From contig NZ_KI519455.1 of the NCBI RefSeq assembly GCF_000482545.1, positions 248,001 through 312,000 on the forward strand: DNA of 64,000 nucleotides. Direction: 5' to 3'. This DNA is from Arthrobacter sp. 35W. Its GTDB lineage: Bacteria > Actinomycetota > Actinomycetes > Actinomycetales > Micrococcaceae. A model generated the notes under the pieces. The model was not told the DNA's origin and searched no databases. It saw nothing but the letters and a program-made list of their open reading frames with translations. Positions 39,475 to 48,848 of the stretch are shown here, one piece after another; positions within the stretch are counted from its first letter, which is position 1, and every line of letters begins with the position of its first letter. A program made the position numbers and the translations under genes.

Positions 39475-40446
39475 ATGTCGGAAATGCTTGGAGCGGATGT
39501 CGAGGACCTGCGGGCCCTTGCCCGCGAGTTCTCCTCAAAGGCCACGGCCCTGAAGGGGATCAAATTCACCCTTGACGGCGCCGTCAACCGGCTGCCCGGA
39601 TATTGGGTGGGCGGGGACTCCGACCGATTCGCCAACCAGTGGCGCACCAGCGGCCGGCTGGTGCTCACCTCCACCGCAGACCTGCTGGATGAAACGGCAA
39701 AGCTCTTGGCCCGCAATGCGGACGAGCAGGAGCAGACCAGTTCCATCGCCGGCTCCGGCGGGGGCGGCGTGCCGACACCGGGAGGGCCCGGCAGCAAGCC
39801 TGGCGAGGACTGGTGGGGGCCCGATTGGCTGGCCGATCCCGATTCGCCGTTCCGTGATGGATGGGATTTCTACAACACCGTCAAGGCGTTCCCGGGCCTG
39901 CGTGCCGGCGTCTACGACATCGCCTCGATGCTCCAGAAATCGCACATCGGCGATTTTCTGGACAGCGGGGCCTGGAAGACCTTCCAGAACACCGACGAAT
40001 TCAGCAGGTTCTTCAACACCTCGAACCGGCTGTTCGAGGGCAACTGGCATGAGGCGTTCAACCTTGCCGAGGACACCACAGCTTTCAAAGCCTTCAACGT
40101 CATGGGCAAGGGCCTCGGCGTTCTCGGCGTCGGGTTGGATGTCCTTGACGTGGTGAACTCGGTTCAAGACAAGGAGTATGGCGATGCCGCCTATTCCGCC
40201 ACCAAGGCCCTCATCGGGGCCGGGTCGTTCCTCCCGCCACCGGCAGGCACTGTCTGCATGGTCGCCAGTGGCGCGTTGGCCCTGTACGACAATGTCCCCG
40301 TCATCCACGATTCGGTCAACTGGGTCGGCGGGCAGATCGCTGACGGCTGGAATTCCGCAGGCGATGCGCTGGGCGATGGATTGGATTCCGCCGGCGACGC
40401 AATCAGCGATGGCGCAAATGCCGTTGCAGACTTCTTTGGCTTCTAA
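39475..40446 (+). CDS. WXG100-like protein, candidate type VII secretion cargo
   Basis: A 323-residue protein. Residues 1-90 resemble a WXG100/ESAT-6 helical hairpin: DLRALAREFSSKATALKGI, then YWVGGDSDRFANQWRTSG at the turn and a second helix. A Gly/Pro linker (about 92-110) follows. The C-terminal part is rich in small residues, with hydrophobic Gly-rich helices (VMGKGLGVLGVGLDVLDVV) and a repeated GDALGDGLDSAGDAISDGA pattern, possibly membrane-active. No toxin domain is recognised. GGGGAGGGG precedes ATG 39475. Secretion is inferred; no ESX machinery is in the window. Confidence 0.6.
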   Translation: MSEMLGADVEDLRALAREFSSKATALKGIKFTLDGAVNRLPGYWVGGDSDRFANQWRTSGRLVLTSTADLLDETAKLLARNADEQEQTSSIAGSGGGGVPTPGGPGSKPGEDWWGPDWLADPDSPFRDGWDFYNTVKAFPGLRAGVYDIASMLQKSHIGDFLDSGAWKTFQNTDEFSRFFNTSNRLFEGNWHEAFNLAEDTTAFKAFNVMGKGLGVLGVGLDVLDVVNSVQDKEYGDAAYSATKALIGAGSFLPPPAGTVCMVASGALALYDNVPVIHDSVNWVGGQIADGWNSAGDALGDGLDSAGDAISDGANAVADFFGF

Positions 40447-40464
40447 CAACGAGGAGAAACACCC

Positions 40465-41118
40465 GTGACGCAGACAACCACCGCCCTGCCCTCCCAGCAA
40501 TCCGCATATCCTGACTCGATTGGTTTCGGCTTCGCAGAGCTTGTTGCACTGCTGAACCTTGTCCGCGGCGAGGCCGCAGTGGCCAGCGCACGAGCGCTGC
40601 GGATCGAGAACGAGCTCGAAGATCCCCGGCTGGTCTCTGCCGGTGCCTCGTCCCTGGTTGCCCGCGGGTTTGCCAAGGTCGAGCCCGGGGGCGAGCTGAG
40701 CGTTGCTGGCCCGGTTGCGGCCGTAACCAACGCCCTGACCGCTGCAACCCGCCGCATGGAGATCTCCCTGCTGACGCCGGAGGATACCGACAATGTGCTG
40801 TCCGTCGAGTCGCCGGACTACAAGGTGCTGCTCCAACCGCGGGCCTACCTCACGTGGTTTGCCATGGCGCAGAACCCGGACATTTCCGCCGCAGAGGGCA
40901 ACTTCTACATCATCCGCAAACACCTCGAGGACAACCCCTCCGGCGGTGCGACCATACGCCGGCGCGAGGACGCGTCGGGCCAGCAGCTGCTCCTGAAGCG
41001 CAGCGGCGGCGTGTGGACCATTGGATACAACACCCCCGGCACGCCTTCCATTGAGGAAACCAGCGGCCTCGACGACGCCGCTGTGCTGGACCTGGTCCGC
41101 CGGATCCGCCAGGACTAG
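40465..41118 (+). CDS. Possible EspG-like chaperone
   Basis: A 217-residue soluble protein without signal peptide, starting 18 nt after the WXG100-like gene and probably cotranscribed. The arrangement FGFAELVALLNLVRG, then a segment ending ASSLVARGFAKVEPGGELSV and a TRRMEISLL strand recalls EspG-type type VII chaperones. This is only a fold-level impression without conserved catalytic residues. Alternatives are an immunity protein or an unrelated partner of the cargo. Confidence 0.35.
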   Translation: MTQTTTALPSQQSAYPDSIGFGFAELVALLNLVRGEAAVASARALRIENELEDPRLVSAGASSLVARGFAKVEPGGELSVAGPVAAVTNALTAATRRMEISLLTPEDTDNVLSVESPDYKVLLQPRAYLTWFAMAQNPDISAAEGNFYIIRKHLEDNPSGGATIRRREDASGQQLLLKRSGGVWTIGYNTPGTPSIEETSGLDDAAVLDLVRRIRQD

Positions 41119-41376
41119 TCCGCCGGGACCACCAGAAGAAGGCCCCCTTTGCTCGACCACCGGGCAGCCAGGCCACCCATGTGGATCTGGGACACGGTTC
41201 CCTGTCCAGGACGCGTCAACGATTGCGTCCTGAACGGAAAACGGCGTCGGGCTGCCGGACGGTGCCGCCGCACCTGTGTCCCGGACGGCAACGCGCGTCC
41301 TGGTAGGCAGTGAGTACCTTTACGCCCCCAACGATGGGCGCAGCCCCCAAGCCCCTCGACACGATTGGAATCCACC

Positions 41377-41790
41377 TTGGTTTACGACGCCGCCCGCAAC
41401 ACTCGGGACGTGCAGATGACGGCCTGGCACAACCAGGCCGTGGCCGCCGGAGAAAAGCGCACCCTTTCGCGCACCCGGGAGGGCGAGTTGCACAGCTACG
41501 CCAGCGATGAGATCGGTTTCGCCAGGGCCGGCTCCAGCGCCATTGCCAGCTCTGCCTCGGGCATGGCGTTGCTGGCCGGGGTACTTGCCCTCTTCGCGGT
41601 TTCCACCATCTTTCTTGTGACAGCTCCGGTGGCCGACGGCGGCCAGCCGCTGTGGGGGGTTCTGGTCCTCACCGCGGGTTGCGCTGCCGGCGCCGTCTAC
41701 GCCGGGCGTCTGGCTGCTGCGGAGTTCAAGGCCAAGCGGGTGCGCCGTGAACGGGGCATTCCGGAGCCGAGTTCGCGCCAAGGGATCTAG
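41377..41790 (+). CDS. Small two-TM membrane protein
   Basis: About 137 residues with a polar N-terminal third (YDAARNTRDVQMTAWHNQAV), two membrane segments (about 62-84 and 92-112) and a basic tail (FKAKRVRRERGIPEPSS). TTG 41377 is favoured because GGAA lies 6 nt upstream; TTG 41365 is an alternative. No family is recognised. It follows the type VII-like pair after a 258-bp gap that otherwise holds no convincing gene. Confidence 0.55.
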   Translation: MVYDAARNTRDVQMTAWHNQAVAAGEKRTLSRTREGELHSYASDEIGFARAGSSAIASSASGMALLAGVLALFAVSTIFLVTAPVADGGQPLWGVLVLTAGCAAGAVYAGRLAAAEFKAKRVRRERGIPEPSSRQGI

Positions 41791-41944
41791 CCAACCGGGT
41801 TCATGGCCAACGCTGCCGCATCGCCATCGCGCCCCCGGGGCCGGGCTCGACGGCGGCGCAGTGGTGGGCGGCCACCCAACCCAGCGGCCGCCGTCGTCGT
41901 CATGAAATTCGGGCCCGTGTGCAGGCTGCCCTAAACTTGGGTCC

Positions 41945-43075
41945 ATGACCTTGAACAGTGTTCCTTCCGTCGGCCTGGTGGGCTGGCGTGGCATGGTTGG
42001 CTCCGTCCTGATGCAGCGCATGCAGGAAGAGGGCGACTTCGCCAACATCAACCCCGTCTTCTTCTCCACCTCCAATGCAGGAGGTGCCGCCCCGTCGTTC
42101 GCTGATGGGGCAGGCAAGCTGGAAGATGCGTTCGATGTTGAGACGCTGAAAAAGCTGCCGATTATTGTCACAGCGCAGGGCGGGGACTACACCAAGCGCG
42201 TGCACACCGAGCTGCGCGCGGGCGGCTGGGACGGCCTCTGGATCGACGCCGCCTCCACTCTGCGCATGACCGACGATTCCATCATCGTGCTGGACCCGAT
42301 CAACCGATCCGTCATCGACGCTGGCCTGGCGAACGGCACCAGGGACTTCATCGGCGGCAACTGCACCGTGTCCTGCATGCTCATGGGTCTGGGCGGATTG
42401 TTCAAGAACGATCTGGTCGAGTGGGGCACCTCCATGACCTACCAGGCTGCCTCCGGCGGCGGCGCCCGGCACATGCGTGAACTGCTGAACCAGTTCGGCA
42501 CGCTCAACAGCGAGGTCGCCACGGAACTGGACGACCCGGCGTCGGCCATCCTGGACATCGACCGCAAGGTGCTGGCCCACCAGCGCGGCGGCGTGGACGC
42601 CAGCCAGTTCGGCGTGCCGCTGGCCGGCTCCCTGATCCCCTGGATCGACGCGGACCTGGGCAACGGGCAGTCCAAGGAAGAGTGGAAGGCCGGGGTGGAG
42701 ACCAACAAGATCCTGGGCACCTCCGAGGCCAACAAGATTGTCATGGACGGCCTGTGCATCCGCATCGGCGCCATGCGCTCCCACTCCCAGGCCCTGACGC
42801 TGAAGCTGCGCGAGGACCTGCCGGTGTCCGAGATCGAGTCGCTGCTGGCCAATGACAACCAGTGGGCGAAGGTGGTTCCGAACACCAAGGACGCCTCGAT
42901 GAACGATCTGACCCCGGTGGCTGCCTCCGGCACGCTGGACATCCCGGTGGGCCGCATCCGCAAGCTGGAGATGGGCCCGGAGTACATCAGCGCCTTCACC
43001 GTGGGCGACCAGCTCCTGTGGGGCGCCGCCGAGCCGCTGCGCCGCATGCTGAACATCGCCACGGGCACCCTCTAG
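41945..43075 (+). CDS. asd: Aspartate-semialdehyde dehydrogenase
   Basis: A 376-residue Asd, making aspartate semialdehyde for lysine/diaminopimelate, threonine and methionine. [18 protein letters not shown] is the NADP-binding start and Cys140 in [10 protein letters not shown] is the nucleophile; [16 protein letters not shown] follows. The sequence matches the E. coli-like Asd branch rather than the shorter form commoner in actinobacteria. Without lysC beside it, the gene stands alone. It ends 31 nt before palindrome E. Confidence 0.93.
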   Translation: MTLNSVPSVGLVGWRGMVGSVLMQRMQEEGDFANINPVFFSTSNAGGAAPSFADGAGKLEDAFDVETLKKLPIIVTAQGGDYTKRVHTELRAGGWDGLWIDAASTLRMTDDSIIVLDPINRSVIDAGLANGTRDFIGGNCTVSCMLMGLGGLFKNDLVEWGTSMTYQAASGGGARHMRELLNQFGTLNSEVATELDDPASAILDIDRKVLAHQRGGVDASQFGVPLAGSLIPWIDADLGNGQSKEEWKAGVETNKILGTSEANKIVMDGLCIRIGAMRSHSQALTLKLREDLPVSEIESLLANDNQWAKVVPNTKDASMNDLTPVAASGTLDIPVGRIRKLEMGPEYISAFTVGDQLLWGAAEPLRRMLNIATGTL

Positions 43076-43106
43076 GGCCCCCTCCGCCGCGGGCATTCCG
43101 CGAAAC

Positions 43107-43162
43107 CGTGCTTTGCCCGCTTGGACGTTGTTGCCCGACAACGTCCAAGCGGGCAAAGCACG
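43107..43162. repeat. 56-bp palindrome E
   Basis: Perfect 25-bp arms starting CGTGCTTTGCCCGCTTGG surround the loop TGCCCG, between the convergent asd and endonuclease-domain gene stops (1 nt from the latter). A 17-base inverted copy of its inner arm plus loop is at 44116-44132. Confidence 0.9.
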
Positions 43163-43163
43163 C

Positions 43164-43993
43164 TTAAGCCCTCTTGGTGAGTGCACGGTCCATGGCTGCA
43201 CGGATCCTGCGTTCCAAACCCTGCGGGTCGGCCAGGTCCTGCCACTCGATGCGGAGGATCGACCAGCCCTGTTCCACGAGTGCCCTCTCGCGGCACCGCT
43301 CCGCAAAGAGTGCTTCATCCGTAGGCCGGTGTTCGAAGTACTTGCCGCGGCCATCAAACTCCAGGACCAGGCCCAGCTCCTCCCATGCGAAATCCGTGCG
43401 GTAGCGCCCGTGGGGCGCCCCAATGGCAACCTGGAGGCTGGGCAACGGCAGCCTCATCCTGGACAGCAGCAGCCGGGTTCGGGTCTCGCAGGCGGATTCG
43501 CTGTGGGCGTCGAGGGCATCCAGTACCCGGCGGGCCCGCGCCGATCCCCGTTGCATTGGGCTCTCGGTGAGCATGCGCCGCATCCGCGCAGCATCCGCAG
43601 CCAGTGAACCGCGGTGCGCCACCACCCCGGACTGGTGGCTGCTCCGGTTGGGCGAAAAGTCCTGCACCACATGCACCTCCGGACCACAGTCCAGATCCAA
43701 CAGCCGTGCAGCCGTGCGGCGCTGGTGTGGCTGTAGATGCCGGTGCTGCGGGCCGAGGCGGCATGCGCATGCAGCCGCAGAATGTCCCGCCGCCAGGGTT
43801 CAGCCTCCTTCCACGCCACGGCCGGAATGCAGGCACCCCGGCAGATCCGCACCAGAATGCCGGACCGGACTGCTGCGGTGAGGGATCGCTCGGGCACACC
43901 CGCGGCCGGCAGTGTTTCGGTTGTGGCGATCATAGAGTGGGCGTCCGCCGGCCAGCGCTGGGCCAACAGTCTGCGCAATGCGGAATCAGCCAT
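43164..43993 (-). pseudogene. Frameshifted AbiEi-like / DUF559 endonuclease-domain gene
   Basis: The N-terminal frame runs from ATG 43993 (MADSALRRLLAQRWP, then VRICRGACIPAV and SHTSAARLHG), and the C-terminal frame from about 43703 to the TAA at 43164 (DLDCGPEVHVVQDF, FDGRGKYFEH, ERALVEQGWSILRIEWQDL). A single missing base in the GGCTGTTGG stretch (43702-43708) explains the switch, since GGCCTGTTGG would restore one 276-codon frame. The nuclease part matches DUF559/Vsr-like proteins. Either a genuine pseudogene or a sequencing error. Confidence 0.75.
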
Positions 43994-44017
43994 GCCCCCC
44001 ATGCTGGCCATGGCCGG

Positions 44018-44049
44018 CACACTCCGGCGGCACCAGCTGCCGGAGTGTG
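44018..44049. terminator. 11-bp hairpin upstream of the broken gene
   Basis: CACACTCCGGC pairs exactly with GCCGGAGTGTG around a 10-nt loop. It lies about 100 nt beyond the AlkZ-like gene stop and just upstream of the pseudogene start, so it could terminate the former or bind a regulator of the latter. Confidence 0.4.
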
Positions 44050-44115
44050 GACGTCCGGGCACGGAGCGGCGCCTGTGCCGGAGCCGCGGGATCGTGCGTG
44101 GGCGGCACAAACGCC

Positions 44116-44132
44116 GTCGGGCAACAACGTCC
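44116..44132. repeat. Partial copy of palindrome E
   Basis: These 17 bases (GTCGGGCAACAACGTCC) are the exact reverse complement of the inner left arm plus loop of palindrome E. The rest of the palindrome is absent here. Confidence 0.6.
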
Positions 44133-44150
44133 GTGCGGTCAATACACGCC

Positions 44151-45248
44151 CTAGCTGGCCATGAACGTGGCGTAGGCGGCGGCCGCCTTGTCCAGCTTCC
44201 GCTGCTGGGCGGCCGTGAGCTCCGCGAAGGGGCTGGGCACGACGACGGCGGCACCGCCCTTGGGCGTCTTGGCGCCCTTGGCCCAGGTCCCGGCAACGCG
44301 GCCGCCAGCCACGATGGTGGATCGGAAGACGCCGTTGCCACCGGGCACGATGGCCTCGGCGTGCTCCGGGGCCAGGGCTGCGCTGCGGTCCGCGTAGCCG
44401 AGCAGAAACTCGTCAAAGCCGGGCAGGAGCAGCAGCGACTGTGCGCCGGGGACTGCCTTGGCATCGCTCAGTGCCGCCGTTTCCGGCGCCATCCAGACGC
44501 TGCTGCCGTCCAGCTGGGCCTCTGCAAGGTCCGGCTGCGCCGCGGCCAGGCCGGCCCGGGCGTCAGTGAGGGTGAGCTTGGCCCACCAGGCAAAATCCTG
44601 GAGCGTGGCCGGGCCGTGGCTAGTGAAATACCGTGTGGCCAGCTCTGCGAGGGCCTCGCTGCGGTCCAGCACCCGCGGCGCGGGGATCCAGCGCTCCATC
44701 AGCATGAATTTCTGCCCATTGCCATGGCTGGGGCCCTGCACCAGCGTGCCGGTGAGGCTGAGCAGCCAGAGCAGATGGATGCCGCGCTGTCCGGTGGTCT
44801 CCTGCCCCGCCGTCTGGAACGCTGCCATGAGCTCGTCGCGGGAGGCCTCGCCGTGCTCCTCCAGCACCCGGTGCGCAGCCTCCCGAGCCACCTCGACGTC
44901 GCGGTCTTCGATGCCCAGCTGGCGGTGCCGGCCGGTCTGCCCGGCGACCATGCGCCCGCTGGTCAGCGACAGAATCCAGCCGAGGTCCTCCGCAGCTGTC
45001 AGGTGCAGGGTTCCCCGCAGCGGCCAGGACCGCACGATCTCCCCGGCATCCAGCGCCGCCTGGACGGCGGAGCGCCCGGCGCCGGGGACGCGCAGCCCCA
45101 CTGACCACAGGGCGCCGGGCAGGTCCTGGCCCTGCATCGCCGTCATCCATTTGACCGCCTCAACGGGCCGGGTGAAGGTGCTCGCCAGCAGGCGCTGGCC
45201 GGCCAGCCGCAGCCGTGCCGCGGAGGAGGGGGTGAGGATTGCTGGCAT
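44151..45248 (-). CDS. AlkZ/YcaQ-like winged-helix protein
   Basis: A 365-residue protein of the winged-helix family that includes the interstrand-crosslink glycosylases AlkZ and YcaQ. The N-terminal region has TAMQGQDLPGALWSVGLR; QGQD takes the place of the catalytic QxQ/QxD motif of these enzymes. SWPLRGTLHLTAAEDLGW is the other conserved block. DNA repair is therefore plausible but not proved. It is 32 nt downstream of the GH13 gene, on the same strand. Confidence 0.75.
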   Translation of the reverse strand: MPAILTPSSAARLRLAGQRLLASTFTRPVEAVKWMTAMQGQDLPGALWSVGLRVPGAGRSAVQAALDAGEIVRSWPLRGTLHLTAAEDLGWILSLTSGRMVAGQTGRHRQLGIEDRDVEVAREAAHRVLEEHGEASRDELMAAFQTAGQETTGQRGIHLLWLLSLTGTLVQGPSHGNGQKFMLMERWIPAPRVLDRSEALAELATRYFTSHGPATLQDFAWWAKLTLTDARAGLAAAQPDLAEAQLDGSSVWMAPETAALSDAKAVPGAQSLLLLPGFDEFLLGYADRSAALAPEHAEAIVPGGNGVFRSTIVAGGRVAGTWAKGAKTPKGGAAVVVPSPFAELTAAQQRKLDKAAAAYATFMAS

Positions 45249-45280
45249 GGCCCCAATCTAGCCCAGGACGGTGGCGATTC

Positions 45281-46948
45281 TCAGCCCTCCCCCGCGGCAT
45301 CTGGTTTGATTGCCAGCCACAGTGTGGTGTCGGGCGGGATGACATCCGTCTGTTCCTTGAACGCCGGGTTGCTGCCGAGCAGCACCGTTCCGGCCGGGAC
45401 AGGTATCGGAGTGGTGTCGAAGTTGGTGATGCTTTCCCACTGCCCCCGGCGGAAATGAAGGGCCCCGGGGGTGTCGATCCATTCCACGTCGGCTGCTGAC
45501 TGCAGGGCCCTGCGCAGCGAAATGGCGTTCCGGTACAGCCCAAGGGTCGATCCCTTGCGGCCGTCCTGTCTGGATGCGGCAAGGTCACCGAACCAGGCTG
45601 GCTGGGGCAGCCACGAGCCACCGGCACCGAATCCGAAGGATGCCCCATCCTCCGTCCAGGGCAACGGCACGCGGCACCCGTCGCGGCCCTTGAGCCGATG
45701 GCCGGTGCGGGTCCAGATGGGGTCCTCGAGGACAGCCTCGTCCAGATCCGCCACCTCGAAAAGCCCCAGTTCCTCACCCTGGTAGAGGTAGGCGGAGCCG
45801 GGCAGGGCGAGCATCAGCAGGGTGGCCGCGCGGGCCCGGGACAGTCCCATGGCCCTGTCCTCCTGGGGGAACACGCCGTCGCTTTGGAGCCACGCGTCGA
45901 GGTCCGTCTCGTTGGGAAGCGCGAACCGGCTGGCGTGGCGGACGATGTCGTGGTTGGACAGAACCCATGTGGAGGATGCATTGCACCGCGCGGCGTCCTC
46001 GAGTGCGGTGGTGATGATGGTCCGGAATTGTCGGCTGTCCCAGCGCGCATTGACGAGGTCGAAATTGAAGGCCTGGCCCAAGCCGTCGGCCCTGGCGTAG
46101 AGGGGCCGGCGCGCGGCAGGAGCCCACGATTCGGCGACAGCCATGCGGGCAGGCGTGTACTCGTTGAAGAGTTGCCGCCATTCCGCATAGATTTCGTGCA
46201 CCCCGTCCCTGTCGTACAGCGGATCGCTTCCGTCGTCAGGCAATAGCTTGTCGAGGTTTGGCTGGCTTCGAAGCGGCTCGGACATGTCCTTGACCAGACC
46301 GTGGGCAACATCCACCCGGAACCCGTCCACGCCCAGATCCGACCAGAACCGCAACGTGGTGAGGAAATCGGCCCGGACGTCGGGATTGTCCCAGTTGAAG
46401 TCCGGCTGTTCCGGTGCGAACAGATGCAGGTACCACTGTCCATCGGGCAGCCGGGTCCAGGCGCTGCCGCCGAAATGTGATTGCCAGTCCGACGGCGGTT
46501 CGTCCCCATTCGGCCCCGTCCCGTCGCGGAAAATGTACCGGTCCCGCGCGGCTGATCCTGGTTCTGCCGCGCGGGCCTCGCGGAACCAGGGGTGCTGGTC
46601 CGAGCTGTGGTTGGGTACAAGATCAACGATGAGTTTCAGGCCGTGCCTATGGGTTTCGTCGGCGAGCACCGTGAAGTCGGCCAGCGTCCCGAACCGCGGA
46701 TCCACGTTTCGGTAGTCGGCGACGTCGTAGCCGCCATCGGCCAGTGGCGAGGGGTAGAACGGGCTGATCCAGAGAGCGTCGGCCCCGAGACTGGCAAGGT
46801 GGGGCAGCCGTGACGCCACACCGGCGAGGTCGCCGGTGCCGTCGCCGTTGGCGTCGGCAAAGCTGCGGGGGTAGATCTGGTAGACGACGGCGTTGCGCCA
46901 CCAGTCCTCGGCCACAGTCGGCGTCGTGCCGGCCGTTGATGCGTTCAC
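45281..46948 (-). CDS. GH13 alpha-glucosidase / oligo-1,6-glucosidase
   Basis: A 555-residue glycoside hydrolase with a complete GH13 (beta/alpha)8 barrel. Catalytic residues are D213 (GFRVDVAHG), E273 (VAESWAP) and D334 (LSNHDIVRH); DLVPNHSSDQHPWF is the region I motif. The short beta-2 loop fits an exo-acting alpha-glucosidase on oligosaccharides. No signal peptide is present, so it is cytoplasmic. GTG 46948 has AAGGATCC upstream; the longer frame covers intergenic DNA. It is last in the sugar ABC operon, after a 76-nt gap. Confidence 0.92.
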   Translation of the reverse strand: MNASTAGTTPTVAEDWWRNAVVYQIYPRSFADANGDGTGDLAGVASRLPHLASLGADALWISPFYPSPLADGGYDVADYRNVDPRFGTLADFTVLADETHRHGLKLIVDLVPNHSSDQHPWFREARAAEPGSAARDRYIFRDGTGPNGDEPPSDWQSHFGGSAWTRLPDGQWYLHLFAPEQPDFNWDNPDVRADFLTTLRFWSDLGVDGFRVDVAHGLVKDMSEPLRSQPNLDKLLPDDGSDPLYDRDGVHEIYAEWRQLFNEYTPARMAVAESWAPAARRPLYARADGLGQAFNFDLVNARWDSRQFRTIITTALEDAARCNASSTWVLSNHDIVRHASRFALPNETDLDAWLQSDGVFPQEDRAMGLSRARAATLLMLALPGSAYLYQGEELGLFEVADLDEAVLEDPIWTRTGHRLKGRDGCRVPLPWTEDGASFGFGAGGSWLPQPAWFGDLAASRQDGRKGSTLGLYRNAISLRRALQSAADVEWIDTPGALHFRRGQWESITNFDTTPIPVPAGTVLLGSNPAFKEQTDVIPPDTTLWLAIKPDAAGEG

Positions 46949-47024
46949 GGGAGGGATCCTTCTCGAAAATGGTTGGTGGGGATCGGCGGGTTCATCCGGG
47001 ATGGATGGGGATGGCTGAAGGACG

Positions 47025-47888
47025 TCACCCCTTGGTGGCTCCCTGGAGCAGTGCTTTGACAAAGTGCCGCTGCAGGATGAGAAAGACGATAATGGTCGGT
47101 GCCATGAGCAGTACAGACCCTGCGTTGAGAAGAACCAGATCGGTGCTGTATTTGCCGACGAAGGACTGCAGCGCACCGGCCATCGTCCGCTTGTCCGGAT
47201 CATCCACGAGCACGATGGCCAGAAGGAACTGGTTCCAGGTGGAGAGGAACGTCAGCAGCCCCAGCGAGGCAAGGGCCGGCCCGGCCAGCGGAACGTGGAT
47301 GAGACGAAAGGCCCGCAGCGGGCCGGCGCCGTCCATGCCCGCGGCTTCGGACAGTTCTTCCGGAACGGTCAGGAAATGGGCCCGCATCCAATAGACGGCG
47401 AAGGGCATGTTGAGCCCGACCAGGGCCAAGCAGAGACCAACGCGGCTGTTGAGCAGCCCCATGTCCTGCAATTGCTGGTAGAGGGGGACGATGGTCACCT
47501 CGAACGGAAGGGTCAATCCGACCAACAGCAGCAGGAAGAAGAGTTTGCCCAACGGTATCTTCAGCACCACCAGCGCGTACGCGGCCATTGTTGAAATCAG
47601 CATCACCGCGGGGACGACGCCGAGCACGATCAGAACACTGGACCCCAGCAGGGTGGTGATGTTGGCGAGGTTCCAGGCGTCGATGAAATTGTGCCATTGC
47701 GGGTCCGCCGGCCAGGACAAGCCCTGCGGGATGGTGCCCTGCGGTTGAAGGGCGGCCGAGAGCATGCTCAGCAGCGGTATGACCGAAAAGAGCATGGACG
47801 CGAGGATCAGGATGGTGCCGGGCAGATTGATCCGGCGCAGCGTCATCCGGGACCGCTTCGGTTGGGTGAGGGTGGGTGCTGTTGACAT
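47025..47888 (-). CDS. Sugar ABC transporter permease (MalG-type)
   Basis: A 287-residue permease with six membrane segments and the EAA loop EELSEAAGMDGAGPLRAFRL near residue 205, where the ATPase docks. It belongs to the MalG/CUT1 group for oligosaccharides. No ATPase gene is in the cluster, so a shared MsiK-type ATPase elsewhere is likely, as known in actinobacteria. ATG 47888 is preferred to a GTG three codons upstream. It starts 12 nt after the MalF-type gene. Confidence 0.92.
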   Translation of the reverse strand: MSTAPTLTQPKRSRMTLRRINLPGTILILASMLFSVIPLLSMLSAALQPQGTIPQGLSWPADPQWHNFIDAWNLANITTLLGSSVLIVLGVVPAVMLISTMAAYALVVLKIPLGKLFFLLLLVGLTLPFEVTIVPLYQQLQDMGLLNSRVGLCLALVGLNMPFAVYWMRAHFLTVPEELSEAAGMDGAGPLRAFRLIHVPLAGPALASLGLLTFLSTWNQFLLAIVLVDDPDKRTMAGALQSFVGKYSTDLVLLNAGSVLLMAPTIIVFLILQRHFVKALLQGATKG

Positions 47889-47900
47889 GGAAACCACTTC

Positions 47901-48848
47901 TTATCGTTGTCTAAAGACGCGCTGCAGGGGGCCGACGACGGCGAGGACCAGGACCGTGAGGACGATCGCGAGGGCGGACGCCAGTCCCAACCGGTTTTCC
48001 ACGAAGGCCAGTTCATAGACCTTGACGCCGGGAACCATGGTTGCCTGCCCGGGGCCGCCCTGGGTGGCAATGAACACCACATCGAAGCTGGCCAGGGCCG
48101 CAATGACAGTGATGGTGACGCAAACCCCGATTTCCTGCCGCAGGCCCGGCAGGGTGACGTTGCGGAACTGCGCCAACCAGCTGGCCCCGTCCATGCGGGC
48201 AGCCTCGTAGAGGGAGGGATCGATCTTGCCGATCCCTGCCATGAGCAGGAGCGTGCACAGCCCGACGGAGAGCCAGGTGCCGATGAAACCGACCGCAGGC
48301 AGGGCGAAGGTGAAATCGCCCAGCCAGGCCCTGCTGAAATCTCCGAGTCCGATGGCACGGAGGAACTGGTTGACCAGCCCATCCTGGGAGTACATCCATG
48401 TCCATGCCACGGCCGAGGCAGCTCCGGGAATGATCTGGGGCAGGAAGAGCAGCGTACGGGCGAGGCCGCCGAACAGTTTGCTCTGGATGTCCCGCATGAC
48501 AGCGGCGACGACGAGCCCGACAGCTACGGGGATGATCGTGAAGAAGATGATGAGGAAGAAGGCGTGCCACAAGGTGCTCAGGAGGGTCGGGTCCGAGAGG
48601 ACGTGGACGTAATTGTCCACTCCCACCCACCTGGCAGTGCCGATGCCGTTCCAGTCGTAGAAGGAGTACTGGACCGAGGAGAATACCGGCCTGACCACGA
48701 ACGTCAGGTACATGGCCAAGGCCGGGAGGGCGAAAAGCCAGCCCGCCCAGCGCCGGTTGGCGGGGAATCGGCGGCGGCGCTTGCCGGATGTGTGCGCCGT
48801 CGCTTCTGAACGGTTGAACCGGGCGGGCCGGCTAGTCACGGTGCTCAT
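47901..48848 (-). CDS. Sugar ABC transporter permease (MalF-type)
   Basis: A 315-residue permease with a basic N-terminus (SGKRRRRFPANRRW), six membrane segments and the EAA loop YEAARMDGASWLAQFRNVTL near residue 225. It pairs with the MalG-type subunit to form the channel. ATG 48848 overlaps the stop of the binding-protein gene by 4 nt (ATGA). Confidence 0.92.
   Translation of the reverse strand: MSTVTSRPARFNRSEATAHTSGKRRRRFPANRRWAGWLFALPALAMYLTFVVRPVFSSVQYSFYDWNGIGTARWVGVDNYVHVLSDPTLLSTLWHAFFLIIFFTIIPVAVGLVVAAVMRDIQSKLFGGLARTLLFLPQIIPGAASAVAWTWMYSQDGLVNQFLRAIGLGDFSRAWLGDFTFALPAVGFIGTWLSVGLCTLLLMAGIGKIDPSLYEAARMDGASWLAQFRNVTLPGLRQEIGVCVTITVIAALASFDVVFIATQGGPGQATMVPGVKVYELAFVENRLGLASALAIVLTVLVLAVVGPLQRVFRQR

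Noticed and set aside
41179-41313. A 44-codon frame with five cysteines (MWIWDTVPC...)
   Set aside because: No ribosome-binding site, no recognisable family, and composition expected of GC-rich intergenic DNA. Conservation would be needed to accept it.
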